DNA of 64,000 nucleotides from a bacterium C-53 (GTDB taxonomy: Bacteria; Bacillota; Clostridia; Lachnospirales; Lachnospiraceae), in the NCBI GenBank assembly GCA_003612525.1, contig RAZD01000008.1, positions 1-64,000 of the forward strand, given 5' to 3'. The notes under the pieces were generated by a model. The model did not search any database, was not told where the DNA came from, and was given only the letters and a program-made list of their open reading frames with translations. Position numbers and translations under genes: made by a program. Position 1 is the first letter of the stretch, and each line of letters opens with the position of its first letter. Positions 25,297-34,197 of the stretch are shown in pieces.

Positions 25297-25737
25297 ATGT
25301 CTCTTTTAACAACAAAGGAAATTATGGAAATCATACCGCACAGACAGCCTTTTCTGCTGATTGATACGGTGGAAGAGCTGGAACCGGGCGTTCGTGCTGT
25401 GGCAAAAAAGTGCGTCAGCTACAATGAACCTTTCTTTGCCGGACATTTTCCTGGAGAGCCTGTAATGCCCGGCGTGCTGATTATTGAAGCGCTGGCGCAG
25501 GCGGGAGCGGTCGCGATTTTGTGCAAACCGGAAAATAAAGGGAAAACAGCGTATTTTGCGGCAATCAGTCAGGCGAAGTTTAAGAAAAAAGTGGTTCCGG
25601 GGGATGTACTGATGCTTCGAACGGAAATTATAAAATGTAAGGGACCGATTGGCGTAGGGAAAGCGGAGGCGACCGTGAACGGTGAATTGGCTGCGAGTGC
25701 GGAGCTGACATTTGCCATCGGAGCGTCGGAAGGGTGA
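25297..25737 (+). CDS. fabZ: 3-hydroxyacyl-ACP dehydratase
   Basis: 146 residues, hot-dog fold. [13 protein letters not shown] and [21 protein letters not shown] carry the catalytic His and Glu. It removes water from 3-hydroxyacyl-ACP. In most Clostridia accB sits just before fabZ and accC just after it; neither is present here. Confidence 0.96.
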   Translation: MSLLTTKEIMEIIPHRQPFLLIDTVEELEPGVRAVAKKCVSYNEPFFAGHFPGEPVMPGVLIIEALAQAGAVAILCKPENKGKTAYFAAISQAKFKKKVVPGDVLMLRTEIIKCKGPIGVGKAEATVNGELAASAELTFAIGASEG

Positions 25738-25767
25738 TATTTCCCGCAGATTGGAGGATATTCATAG

Positions 25768-27462
25768 ATGGCCAGAATAATTGAAAAATTCCTGGAAAAG
25801 ATCAGGAAAGACGAAACGGAAGGGACAATTGTATGTCCGCAGTGCCAGAAGAGCCTAATCAAGACGGATGTCGTTATGAACAATTATATCTGTACAGAAT
25901 GTGGAAGCTATTTCCGCGTGCGTACCAAAAACCGTATCCGTATGGTGGCGGACAGCAAGAGTTTTGAAGCGTGGTTTGAGGATATGGAGATCAGCAACCC
26001 TCTTGATTTTCCGGGATATGAGGAGAAATTGGAGGAAGTAAAAGAAAAGACAGGGCTCCATGAAGGCGTAACCGTCGGGAAGGCAAAGATCTACGGGGAG
26101 CCGGTATGTCTGTTTATCTGTGATTCCCGGTTCCTGATGGGAAGTATGGGACATATTGTCGGTGAGAAAATTGCGCTTGCTGTAGAGCGTGCAACAAAAG
26201 AGCGTCTTCCCGTGGTTGGATTCTGCTGCTCAGGCGGTGCGAGAATGCAGGAAGGTATTGTATCTTTAATGCAGATGGCGAAGACTTCGGCGGCGCTTAA
26301 GAAGCATTCGGATGCGGGACTCCTGTATGTTCCGGTGCTGACGGACCCCACGACGGGCGGGGTGACGGCAAGTTTTGCAATGCTTGGGGATATTATTCTG
26401 GCGGAACCCGGGGCGCTGATCGGATTTGCAGGCCCGCGCGTAATTGAGCAGACCATCGGGCAGAAGCTCCCGAAAGGTTTTCAGCGTGCGGAATTCCTGG
26501 TAGAGCACGGTATTATTGACGGCATTGTGGAGAGGGATGATTTAAAGAAGACATTGTATCATATCCTTCAGATACATAAGGAAGGAGATGCAAAGAACCG
26601 CTTTGCGGACTTTACGGAGAAAAGTTCTTCGCACTATGAGCCGAAAGAGACAATCCGTGAGCGAATGTACAAGAGCGCGTCAAAAGATGCGTGGCAGAAG
26701 GTGAAGACGGCGCGGGAGATGGGGCGCCCTTCAACCCTGACGTATATTGATTATATGTTTGATGAATTTACAGAGCTTCACGGTGACAGAGCCTTTCGCG
26801 ATGATCCTGCTGTGGTGGGAGGAATTGCGCTTCTTGACGGACAGCCGGTAACGGTGGTCGGCATTCAGAAGGGAAATGACCCGAAAGAATGCGCTTTGAG
26901 AAATTACGGTATGGCTTCGCCGGAAGGATATCGCAAAGCGCTTCGACTGATGAAACAGGCGGAGAAATTCAACCGTCCCGTGATTACGCTGATTAATACA
27001 TCCGGTGCATATCCGGGTATGGAAGCGGAGGAACGCGGGCAGGGTGAGGCGATTGCGCGCAATCTTTATGAAATGGCAGCGCTGACGGTGCCTGTGCTTT
27101 CCATATTCATCGGCGAAGGAGGAAGCGGCGGCGCTCTGGCGCTTGCGGTGGCAAATGAAGTGTGGATGCTTGAGAATTCAACGTATTCCGTTCTCTCGCC
27201 GGAAGGCTTTGCCTCCATTCTCTGGAAAGATGGAAAACGCGCAGAGGAAGCAGCAGGGGTTATGTGCATAACGGCGGATGATTTAAAACGCCTCGGCGCA
27301 ATCGAGAAGATCCTGCCGGAATTCGGCGGAGCCGATTCTGAGACAGTGGAGGCGATTGCTATGACCATGAAGTCTGAAATCAGGGACTTCCTGACACGCT
27401 ATAAGGGCATGGATGGTGACAAAGCCGCACAGGAGCGGTATGAAAGGTTCAGGAAATTTTAG
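25768..27462 (+). CDS. accDA: Fused acetyl-CoA carboxylase carboxyltransferase beta-alpha (AccD-AccA)
   Basis: 564 residues in one chain. The beta half (1 to about 295) begins with a four-Cys zinc ribbon (Cys23, 26, 42, 45) and continues with [13 protein letters not shown] and [16 protein letters not shown]. The alpha half (about 305-564) carries [38 protein letters not shown] and the [11 protein letters not shown] oxyanion segment. It moves CO2 from carboxybiotin to acetyl-CoA, giving malonyl-CoA. The split form is usual in bacteria, so the fusion removes an intergenic junction. The biotin protein and biotin carboxylase must come from elsewhere. Confidence 0.95.
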   Translation: MARIIEKFLEKIRKDETEGTIVCPQCQKSLIKTDVVMNNYICTECGSYFRVRTKNRIRMVADSKSFEAWFEDMEISNPLDFPGYEEKLEEVKEKTGLHEGVTVGKAKIYGEPVCLFICDSRFLMGSMGHIVGEKIALAVERATKERLPVVGFCCSGGARMQEGIVSLMQMAKTSAALKKHSDAGLLYVPVLTDPTTGGVTASFAMLGDIILAEPGALIGFAGPRVIEQTIGQKLPKGFQRAEFLVEHGIIDGIVERDDLKKTLYHILQIHKEGDAKNRFADFTEKSSSHYEPKETIRERMYKSASKDAWQKVKTAREMGRPSTLTYIDYMFDEFTELHGDRAFRDDPAVVGGIALLDGQPVTVVGIQKGNDPKECALRNYGMASPEGYRKALRLMKQAEKFNRPVITLINTSGAYPGMEAEERGQGEAIARNLYEMAALTVPVLSIFIGEGGSGGALALAVANEVWMLENSTYSVLSPEGFASILWKDGKRAEEAAGVMCITADDLKRLGAIEKILPEFGGADSETVEAIAMTMKSEIRDFLTRYKGMDGDKAAQERYERFRKF

Positions 27463-27463
27463 T

Positions 27464-28531
27464 ATGAAAATAAAACCATTGACGATTGGGAATCTGACGG
27501 CAAAAATCCCTGTGATACAGGGAGGGATGGGCGTAGGAGTAAGTCTTTCGGGGCTTGCGGGAAATGTAGCGCTTGCAGGAGGCGTCGGCGTGATTTCCGC
27601 CGCACAGATCGGATACAGGAAGCCGGAGTGGGATACGGACCCTGTCAGCGCGAATCTTGCGGCGATTGGAGAAGAAATACGCAGGGCGAAGGAAATTGCA
27701 AAGGGCGGCATCATAGGCATAAATATTATGGTCGCAACAAAATATTATGAAAAATATGTAAAAGCGGCGGTAGACGCGGGAGCCGATCTGATCATCTCCG
27801 GTGCGGGGCTTCCGGTGGAACTGCCCCAGATAATCGGAAAGGCAGAAGTAAAGATTGCGCCAATCATATCTTCTCTGAAATCCCTGAATGTAATTGTAAA
27901 ATACTGGATGAAAAAATTCTCAAAAATTCCCGATCTGATTATTATTGAGGGACCGCTTGCAGGAGGACATCTCGGATTCGACAAAAAGGCTCTTGAGGAT
28001 ATTCCTGCAATAGGGTATGATGAAGAAGTAAGACGAATCATAGGACGTGTGCGTGAAATTGAAAAAGACTGTGGAACGCATATTCCTGTAGTGGCGGCGG
28101 GCGGCATCTATGACCGGAAGGATATGGAGCATTACCTTTCTATGGATGCTGACGGCGTTCAGGTGGCAACAAGGTTTGTGACGACGCAGGAATGCGATGC
28201 CGATGTCCGGTATAAGGAATCGTATATAAAGGCAAAGCCGGAGGATATTGAAATTGTGAATAGTCCTGTGGGGATGCCGGGGCGTGCCATTCATAATCAG
28301 TTTCAGGAAGATGTGAAGGCAGGCCGGGTGACGCACGGAAAATGCCATCAGTGCATTAAGACGTGCAATCCAAAGGAAACCCCTTATTGCATAACGGATG
28401 CATTGATTGCCGCCGTGAAAGGCGATACAAACCGTGGACTTTTATTTTGCGGGGCGAATGCATACAGGGCGGATAAGATGGAACGTGTGGCGGATATCAT
28501 GAAGGAGTTTGGATATGACGATGAAAATTAG
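27464..28531 (+). CDS. Nitronate monooxygenase/FabK-like flavoprotein
   Basis: 355 residues from ATG 27464, directly after accDA. FMN TIM barrel related to FabK and nitronate monooxygenases: PVIQGGMGVGVSLSGLAGNVALAGGVG at the start, IIEGPLAGGHLGFD with the catalytic His, and VAAGGIYDRKDM. It is longer than FabK and has a C-terminal cluster CHQCIKTCNPKETPYC, followed by one more Cys, that FabK lacks. It may act on an acyl intermediate, on nitroalkanes, or as an NADH:acceptor reductase. Being inside the fab operon favours a lipid role, but this is inference. Confidence 0.85.
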   Translation: MKIKPLTIGNLTAKIPVIQGGMGVGVSLSGLAGNVALAGGVGVISAAQIGYRKPEWDTDPVSANLAAIGEEIRRAKEIAKGGIIGINIMVATKYYEKYVKAAVDAGADLIISGAGLPVELPQIIGKAEVKIAPIISSLKSLNVIVKYWMKKFSKIPDLIIIEGPLAGGHLGFDKKALEDIPAIGYDEEVRRIIGRVREIEKDCGTHIPVVAAGGIYDRKDMEHYLSMDADGVQVATRFVTTQECDADVRYKESYIKAKPEDIEIVNSPVGMPGRAIHNQFQEDVKAGRVTHGKCHQCIKTCNPKETPYCITDALIAAVKGDTNRGLLFCGANAYRADKMERVADIMKEFGYDDEN

Positions 28532-29477
28532 GGGAACGGGGAGTTCTCTGCCGGAAAAAGCAGTAAGCAACGACGATCTTGCAAAAATTATGGATACATC
28601 CGATGAGTGGATCCGGAGCCGTACCGGAATCGGAAGCCGGCATATTGCCGTGAACGAGACGACAACATCCATGTCGGTGGATGCGGCGCAGAAGGCGCTT
28701 GCCGATGCGAAGATGGGAGCGGAAGAGCTTGATCTAATTATTGTGGCGAGCATTTCTACAGACCAGTGTCTTCCTTCAACAGCATGTGAAGTGCAGGCGG
28801 CTATCGGTGCGGTAAATGCGGTGGCCTTTGACATTAACGCGGCCTGTTCCGGCTTCCTTTTCGGACTTTCCGTTGCAAATGCTTATTTTGCGGCGGGTAC
28901 ATATGAGAAGGCGCTGGTCATTGGCGCAGAGACATTGTCTAAAATGATGGACTGGAATGACAGAGGCACCTGTGTACTGTTCGGCGACGGCGCGGGGGCA
29001 GCGGTTGTGGAAAAGAGCGATATCGGTCTCATCAGCATGATTCAGCAGTCGGACGGCACACGGGGCGGCGTGCTTTCCTGCCGGAACCGTCCGGTCAATA
29101 ACCCGTATGTCCAAAATGACACTGCGCTTGCTTTTACAAAGATGGATGGTCAGGAAGTCTATAAGTTTGCCGTACGCACGGTGCCGAAGGCAGTCAGCCA
29201 AGTGCTGGAGAAAGGAAATGTTTCGGCAGACGAAGTTAAATATTTTATCCTGCATCAGGCCAATATAAGAATTATAGATTCGGTTGCAAAAAGGCTTTCA
29301 CAGCCTCTTGATAAATTCCCTACCAATCTCCAGACCTGCGGTAATATTTCAGCGGGAAGCGTTCCGATTCTTCTCGATTATGTCAACCGGGAAGGCATGC
29401 TTATGCGCGGAGATAAGATTGTTCTGGCGGGCTTTGGGGCAGGCCTTACGTGGGGCGCCGCTCTGCTTGTCTGGTAA
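28515..29477 (+). CDS. fabH: 3-oxoacyl-ACP synthase III
   Basis: 320 residues from ATG 28515, with GAAGGAG 7 bases upstream; it overlaps the preceding gene by 17 bases. The triad is Cys (about 111, NAACSGFLFGL), His (LHQANIRI) and Asn (TCGNISAGSVPI). It primes synthesis by condensing acetyl- or branched acyl-CoA with malonyl-ACP. In many Firmicutes fabH is the first gene; here it is near the end. Confidence 0.96.
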   Translation: MTMKIRGTGSSLPEKAVSNDDLAKIMDTSDEWIRSRTGIGSRHIAVNETTTSMSVDAAQKALADAKMGAEELDLIIVASISTDQCLPSTACEVQAAIGAVNAVAFDINAACSGFLFGLSVANAYFAAGTYEKALVIGAETLSKMMDWNDRGTCVLFGDGAGAAVVEKSDIGLISMIQQSDGTRGGVLSCRNRPVNNPYVQNDTALAFTKMDGQEVYKFAVRTVPKAVSQVLEKGNVSADEVKYFILHQANIRIIDSVAKRLSQPLDKFPTNLQTCGNISAGSVPILLDYVNREGMLMRGDKIVLAGFGAGLTWGAALLVW

Positions 29478-29508
29478 GGAAGAAGGACGAAGCTTCACGG
29501 ATTTTTGT

Positions 29509-29526
29509 GCCGCCGTATGGCGGCAG
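29509..29526 (+). other. Hairpin upstream of marR
   Basis: TGCCGCC-GTAT-GGCGGCA has no T tract, so it is not a terminator. It ends 3 bases before the GGAGG of the MarR gene and could affect its translation or the mRNA ends. Confidence 0.5.
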
Positions 29527-29540
29527 CATGGAGGTTAAAT

Positions 29541-29984
29541 ATGAGTTTAGATCAGACTTTGAATACTCTTCTGGTGTCTCTTTTCAGAGATATCATGGAT
29601 ATCGAGCAGAAATCTCTGATTACGGAAGAATTTAAAGATATCACGGTGAATGATATGCATGTGATTGAGGCGGTTGGACTGGACAATAAGAAACCAAGCT
29701 CCTCTGTGGCCAAGAAGCTCGCGGTCACGATGGGAACGCTTACAAAGGCAGTCGACGGACTGACGGAGAAAGGGTATGTAAATCGTGAGCGCAGCGTGGA
29801 AGACAAGAGGGTTGTTCTGCTTTCTCTGACAGAGCGGGGAGAGGCGGCATACCATCACCATGCAGGATTCCATAAAGATATGATCAGCGCTGTTGTCGCA
29901 CAGCTTGATGAGGAAGAGCGGGAGATACTGACGAAATCTCTCGGGAGCCTCGCAGGATATTTTAAGAAGGGCGGGAAGATGTGA
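29541..29984 (+). CDS. fabT: MarR family regulator, FabT-like
   Basis: 147 residues from ATG 29541, with GGAGG 6 bases upstream. Winged helix-turn-helix with SSVAKKLAVTMGTLTKAVDGLTEKGYVNRERS and the wing DKRVVLLSLTERG. Dimerisation helices flank it. As a MarR gene in a fab operon whose promoter carries TTTGA-N3-TCAAA dyads, it is most likely the FabT-type repressor that senses long acyl-ACP. The name rests on context and family, not on a unique motif. Confidence 0.88.
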   Translation: MSLDQTLNTLLVSLFRDIMDIEQKSLITEEFKDITVNDMHVIEAVGLDNKKPSSSVAKKLAVTMGTLTKAVDGLTEKGYVNRERSVEDKRVVLLSLTERGEAAYHHHAGFHKDMISAVVAQLDEEEREILTKSLGSLAGYFKKGGKM

Positions 29985-29985
29985 T

Positions 29986-30606
29986 ATGAAACGAGAAGAA
30001 CTTATATTTGAAATCGTAAAAATTGAGTGGGATATGTTCCAGAGAGTGCATAACACAGGCGGGCGGGCTTCGTGTCAGGATGACCCTGACACCTTTTTCC
30101 GTATGCGGATGAGTCAGTGGGCGGTTTACTCTGATGATTTGTTAAAAAGCTATCGGAAGGATTTGGAGGATGCATGGAATGAAGGGCGGAATTTTCTCTT
30201 TGAGAAATACGGCGGCATGATGAAGAATACTTTTCCCGAAGAGTATGAGGAAATCAGGGACATTCTGCCAGCGGTTTCCGATCATGCGAGAGCCGTGATT
30301 GATGAACTTGCCGCGATTCATGTGGAGTGGGACCGGGAGTTTGCGCAGAAGTATCCTCATATCAGGGAGAACGGGCGCCTCTTTAATTCCCGTGATGATT
30401 CGGCGTGGGGCGGCGTCTCTTCTGAAACCTATTTCAGAGAGGAGGCGGCGACATATTCGGAGCGTACGCTTGAATTTCTGGAAAAGGAAATGAAGGAGGC
30501 AAAAAAGAATGGAGAGAATCTTCTCAGCGATATGATTGCCTGTGAAGTTGCCTTTTACGGCTATAAATCTCTTGATGATGCGGAAAAAACATTACTAGAT
30601 TCTTAA
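29986..30606 (+). CDS. DUF4125 family protein
   Basis: 206 residues, soluble, acidic, with no known catalytic motif. The sequence EWDMFQRVHNTGGRASCQDD, with its HNTGGRASCQ core, and the SQWAVYSDDLLKSY, GRNFLFEKYGGMMKNTFPEEY and ETYFREEAATYSERTLEF blocks match DUF4125 as I know it. It is separated by one base from marR, so it is co-transcribed with the fab genes. The function is unknown. Confidence 0.85.
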   Translation: MKREELIFEIVKIEWDMFQRVHNTGGRASCQDDPDTFFRMRMSQWAVYSDDLLKSYRKDLEDAWNEGRNFLFEKYGGMMKNTFPEEYEEIRDILPAVSDHARAVIDELAAIHVEWDREFAQKYPHIRENGRLFNSRDDSAWGGVSSETYFREEAATYSERTLEFLEKEMKEAKKNGENLLSDMIACEVAFYGYKSLDDAEKTLLDS

Positions 30607-30698
30607 GAATTCATGAAAACGCTTGCAAGTCGTTAAAAGTATGGTAAGATAGGGCCTAGTAACCAATGGAAAGGACTCTGTTGGCAGGAGGTTTTTGT

Positions 30699-32291
30699 AT
30701 GAAAAAAATATGGACTATTTTACTTCTTTTCACTGTCATGGCGCTTGCGGGTGGATGTGCGTACGGAAAGGAACAGGCGGAGGTGATCACCAACCGGGCG
30801 GACAGTGAGGAGGATACGGCCGGTGAGGAGATATCCGTAGACGTTCCGGAGCCGGAAACAGAAGAAGTGGATGCGGAAGAGATACAAATGGAGGAAGAGC
30901 CGGAAGAAGAGGAGGCAGAAGAGGAAGAATCCTCCTCTGACGAAGTGACGGAAGTCAATTTTGACGGCTTTGAAGCGAATGCTTCGGAAGAAACTTTTAA
31001 GAATGCGGTTTCCTATATCAATAAACAGGGAAATCAGATTCCATCCATCAACTACGATGAGGTGAAGTATAAACCGGGAAAGCGCGATACAAAGGCGAAA
31101 GCAGAGAATATTGCACAGTCCATAGACAGCAGATTAAACGTATTGTCTATGAAGAAAATCCGTATGCTGCGCGAGGATACGAATGGAACGACAATTGATT
31201 TTACTGTATATATGAACAAGGCCAACAAGAATCAGAATTATATAGAGAAAATCGTGTCGACGGAGTATTGCAGTGACGGAAGGGATATTACGAACTTTTA
31301 TTTTGTAAAGGGAGAGCTGCGCTATGTATATTCCTATAAAGATGATATTTATGGAAGTACGTACAGAGACAGCAATATTCCGGGAAAAAAATGCTATTTC
31401 AGCAAAAATGCAATGATTGAGTGCTATATTAATGATGATGACGCTCTTTTGCGCAATTCCGCATATACGGCAAAGGATTACAAATCTTATGATGAGTTTA
31501 TCCGTACGGAATATGATGCGCTGGAAAAGGACCTGGTGAACCGCGCTTATATCACATATATGGCAGTAAAGGATATTCCCGGAACCGCACTTCTTTCCGG
31601 TTATGTGGCAGACGAGTACGGAGGAATTCTTTCCAATGTAAAGATAACGCTCACATCAAAGGCGAATGAGTACACCCAGGAATTTACAACAAACGGTGAC
31701 GGATATTACGAGGTACGTGTTCCTGTGAATAAAGAGGACTGGTACGGACTGCGTTTCCATTATGGCGATTTCCGTGAGGTGTCGATTGACGACGTTCACA
31801 TTCCGGCCGGCACTGTCGAGTATTCGCTTGGAATCACGTATATGGCGGCGGAGGGCGAGAATAAGCATGATACGGAATATTATCTGCTTGATGTGACACA
31901 GAAGCCTCCGAAGCGGCTTCGAAATAACGAATATCAGATCATACTTTCCTATGACAGCACGAAAGCCGATTTAAAGCCGTTTATGATGAGTCTCAATAAA
32001 GGGAAATCGGAAACATCTTTGAGCACGATCATTACGGTGGATGAGGACAGCCAGTATAAGTATTTCGTGACAGATCAGCGCGGAGGCAGAAGAGACAATA
32101 CAATGACGTATGAGATGTCGGTCAGCGAGGCTGTGGTGAAGGTGTTTAACAAAGATGGACTAGTGGCGTCTTATCAGGTTCCTGTGAACCGGGCCGGTGT
32201 TGTATGGGAGGTTTTTGAGATCGACGGAACGAAGATCATTCCGGTAAGCAACTATTATTATGATGTCGGAAAAGAAATCTTCTTCCAGTAA
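30699..32291 (+). CDS. Lipoprotein with acidic linker and carboxypeptidase-regulatory-like domain
   Basis: 530 residues from ATG 30699, with GCAGGAGG 8 bases upstream. The signal ends with a lipobox, ALAGGC, so the mature chain is lipid-anchored outside the cell. A Glu-rich low-complexity stretch (about 35-90) follows. The middle part is of unknown fold (about 100-290). Then comes a beta-sandwich like CarboxypepD_reg, GTALLSGYVADEYGGILSNV (about 295-385), and a C-terminal beta domain. It probably binds surface polymers or other surface proteins. No enzyme motif was seen. It is monocistronic, with its own terminator. Confidence 0.8.
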   Translation: MKKIWTILLLFTVMALAGGCAYGKEQAEVITNRADSEEDTAGEEISVDVPEPETEEVDAEEIQMEEEPEEEEAEEEESSSDEVTEVNFDGFEANASEETFKNAVSYINKQGNQIPSINYDEVKYKPGKRDTKAKAENIAQSIDSRLNVLSMKKIRMLREDTNGTTIDFTVYMNKANKNQNYIEKIVSTEYCSDGRDITNFYFVKGELRYVYSYKDDIYGSTYRDSNIPGKKCYFSKNAMIECYINDDDALLRNSAYTAKDYKSYDEFIRTEYDALEKDLVNRAYITYMAVKDIPGTALLSGYVADEYGGILSNVKITLTSKANEYTQEFTTNGDGYYEVRVPVNKEDWYGLRFHYGDFREVSIDDVHIPAGTVEYSLGITYMAAEGENKHDTEYYLLDVTQKPPKRLRNNEYQIILSYDSTKADLKPFMMSLNKGKSETSLSTIITVDEDSQYKYFVTDQRGGRRDNTMTYEMSVSEAVVKVFNKDGLVASYQVPVNRAGVVWEVFEIDGTKIIPVSNYYYDVGKEIFFQ

Positions 32292-32336
32292 CAGTCTGGA
32301 AATTAGAGGATAAATTTTATCACAGGTTAGAAAGTG

Positions 32337-32379
32337 ACAGCCGGTTGTATCGGGAAATACCGATGCCCGGCTGTTTTTT
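32337..32379 (+). terminator. Terminator of lipoprotein gene
   Basis: ACAGCCGG/CCGGCTGT with an inner TCGG/CCGA stem and TTTTTT. Confidence 0.85.
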
Positions 32380-32427
32380 GAGTATAGATAGTATTGGTTC
32401 GTTTATACTTTTTTTATATCCTAAGCA

Positions 32428-32456
32428 TTGAATTGTAATATTATATGATGTATAGT
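32428..32456 (+). promoter_or_regulatory. Promoter of RND operon
   Basis: TTGAAT (32428-32433), 17 bases, TATAGT (32451-32456). No regulator gene lies beside the operon. Confidence 0.55.
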
Positions 32457-32523
32457 ATTAAAGATAAAAGACAAAAAGACAGTATAAATCCAAGTGAATG
32501 AAAGAGAGGATATCAGGAAAAAT

Positions 32524-34197
32524 ATGAAAGCAAAATTACTGTGTACATTGCTGGCGGCCAGCCTTGTGATGACATCGTGCACTCAGGCAGAAGCGCAGGA
32601 GACGTCTGTGGAAGCAGAGGAGGTTTCTGCTGTGGATGCGGTGAAGCCGGTCCGGGGAGATATTGCAGTGTCCGGTGAGTTTATGGGGACATTGGAGCCG
32701 GAAGCACAGACATATGTGGCATCAAAGATGTCGGGGGAAGTGACGGAAACTTTTTTTGAGGAAGGCGACCATGTGGAACAGGGCGATCTCCTCTTTACGC
32801 TTGACGACACGGCAGCAAAGCTCCAGGTCGAAAATGCGCAGGCAACGTATAATACGGCGGTTGCAGGCGCCGCTCAGAATCAGGGCAGTATTGACGTGCA
32901 GCGGGCAAGTGCGGAAAACAGCGTAGCGACGGCTGATGAATCCATTCAGAATGTTCTGGATGCCTGTGACACGCTGAGTGATACTTATAATGATGTTCAG
33001 AATCAGATCAATGAGATGGAGGACAGTAAGGACGATCTCAAAAAGGCGGCGAAGCAGGCGGAAGCATATTATAAGAAGGTAACAAAAGCAAGTTCCATAA
33101 TTGGAAAGTGCACCAATATTGCATCTCAGTATGCGGAGGTGGCCGAAGCTGCTGCTGCCGGTGATGAGGCTGCGATAGCGGAGGCGGCGGCTTTAAAGGC
33201 GCAGTTTCTTGGATACTTCAGTGAGATTGTTTCGGAGATAGGAGGAACGGCAGGTTCGGATGTTGATCCGGCGGCTTCCCATGCTGCGGAATATAATGCG
33301 TACATAGCAGCGGTAACGGGAAATCCGATTCTGACGATGGAAGGGCTTTCAGCGGAAGTGAGCACCGCAAGAAATAATATGAATAGCGCAAACAGTGCAA
33401 TTTCGAGTGTGGAAAGCGGAATCAGTTCGCTGGAAACACAGAAAGATTCGATTAATAATTCCAAACGTTCCACAGCGCTTTCCTATGACCAGGCAGTCCG
33501 TGGAAAAGAGATTGCGCAGAAGAATCTGGATTACTATAACAATTATACGGCGCCGGGAACAATTGCAACCTCGGAGGCGGCGCTTCGACAGGCTCAGGTA
33601 GGGGTGGATTCGGCGAAGCTTCAGCTTGATTACACCAGGATTACAGCGCCTGTAAGCGGAACAATTGAGAGCATTACGGTAGAAAAATATGGAATGGCGC
33701 AGGCCGGAAATCCTGTAGTTGTCATTACGAATAAGGATAACATGGTAGTGAATTTCGGTGTGTCCGAACGGATCATGAAGACATTGAAAGAGGGGCAGAC
33801 AGTGACCGTCGAAAGAAATGGATCTGTATATTCCGGGACGATTTCCGAGATTCCTCTGAATATGGATATGCAAAGCGGTCTGTTCGTGATTAAGGCGGTT
33901 GTCCATGCGGGCGGCGGCGAGCTTATATCCGGTACGAGCGTGAAGGTAACGACGGATACCGATCAGGTAAAGCAGGCGCTTACCATTCCGGTGGATGCTG
34001 TTTATTATGACAGTTCGGATGCGTATGTTTATACAGTGGAGAATGGCGTGGTAAGAAAGACGCCTGTTGAGACCGGCATTTTTGATGATGAAAAAATAGA
34101 GATTATTTCAGGACTTTCCGTGGAAAGTGTTGTAGTGACCTCGTGGTCATCCGAGCTTCGTGATGGATTGGGGGTATCTGCAAATTGCATAAATTAA
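32524..34197 (+). CDS. RND efflux adaptor (membrane fusion protein), lipoprotein
   Basis: 557 residues from ATG 32524. The signal ends with a lipobox (SLVMTSC). The split biotinyl-lipoyl domain is visible as MSGEVTETFFEEGDHVEQGDLL near the N-terminus and ITAPVSGTIESITVEKYGMAQAG in the second half. Between them is a long helical hairpin (about 115-375) with an Ala-rich stretch, longer than in typical Gram-negative adaptors. A beta-barrel and membrane-proximal part close the protein. It bridges the RND permease and the cell exterior. The stop overlaps the permease gene. Confidence 0.9.
   Translation: MKAKLLCTLLAASLVMTSCTQAEAQETSVEAEEVSAVDAVKPVRGDIAVSGEFMGTLEPEAQTYVASKMSGEVTETFFEEGDHVEQGDLLFTLDDTAAKLQVENAQATYNTAVAGAAQNQGSIDVQRASAENSVATADESIQNVLDACDTLSDTYNDVQNQINEMEDSKDDLKKAAKQAEAYYKKVTKASSIIGKCTNIASQYAEVAEAAAAGDEAAIAEAAALKAQFLGYFSEIVSEIGGTAGSDVDPAASHAAEYNAYIAAVTGNPILTMEGLSAEVSTARNNMNSANSAISSVESGISSLETQKDSINNSKRSTALSYDQAVRGKEIAQKNLDYYNNYTAPGTIATSEAALRQAQVGVDSAKLQLDYTRITAPVSGTIESITVEKYGMAQAGNPVVVITNKDNMVVNFGVSERIMKTLKEGQTVTVERNGSVYSGTISEIPLNMDMQSGLFVIKAVVHAGGGELISGTSVKVTTDTDQVKQALTIPVDAVYYDSSDAYVYTVENGVVRKTPVETGIFDDEKIEIISGLSVESVVVTSWSSELRDGLGVSANCIN

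Noticed and set aside
30840-30950. Glu-rich repeat DNA
   Set aside because: It is a low-complexity acidic linker of a lipoprotein, in frame and without regular units.
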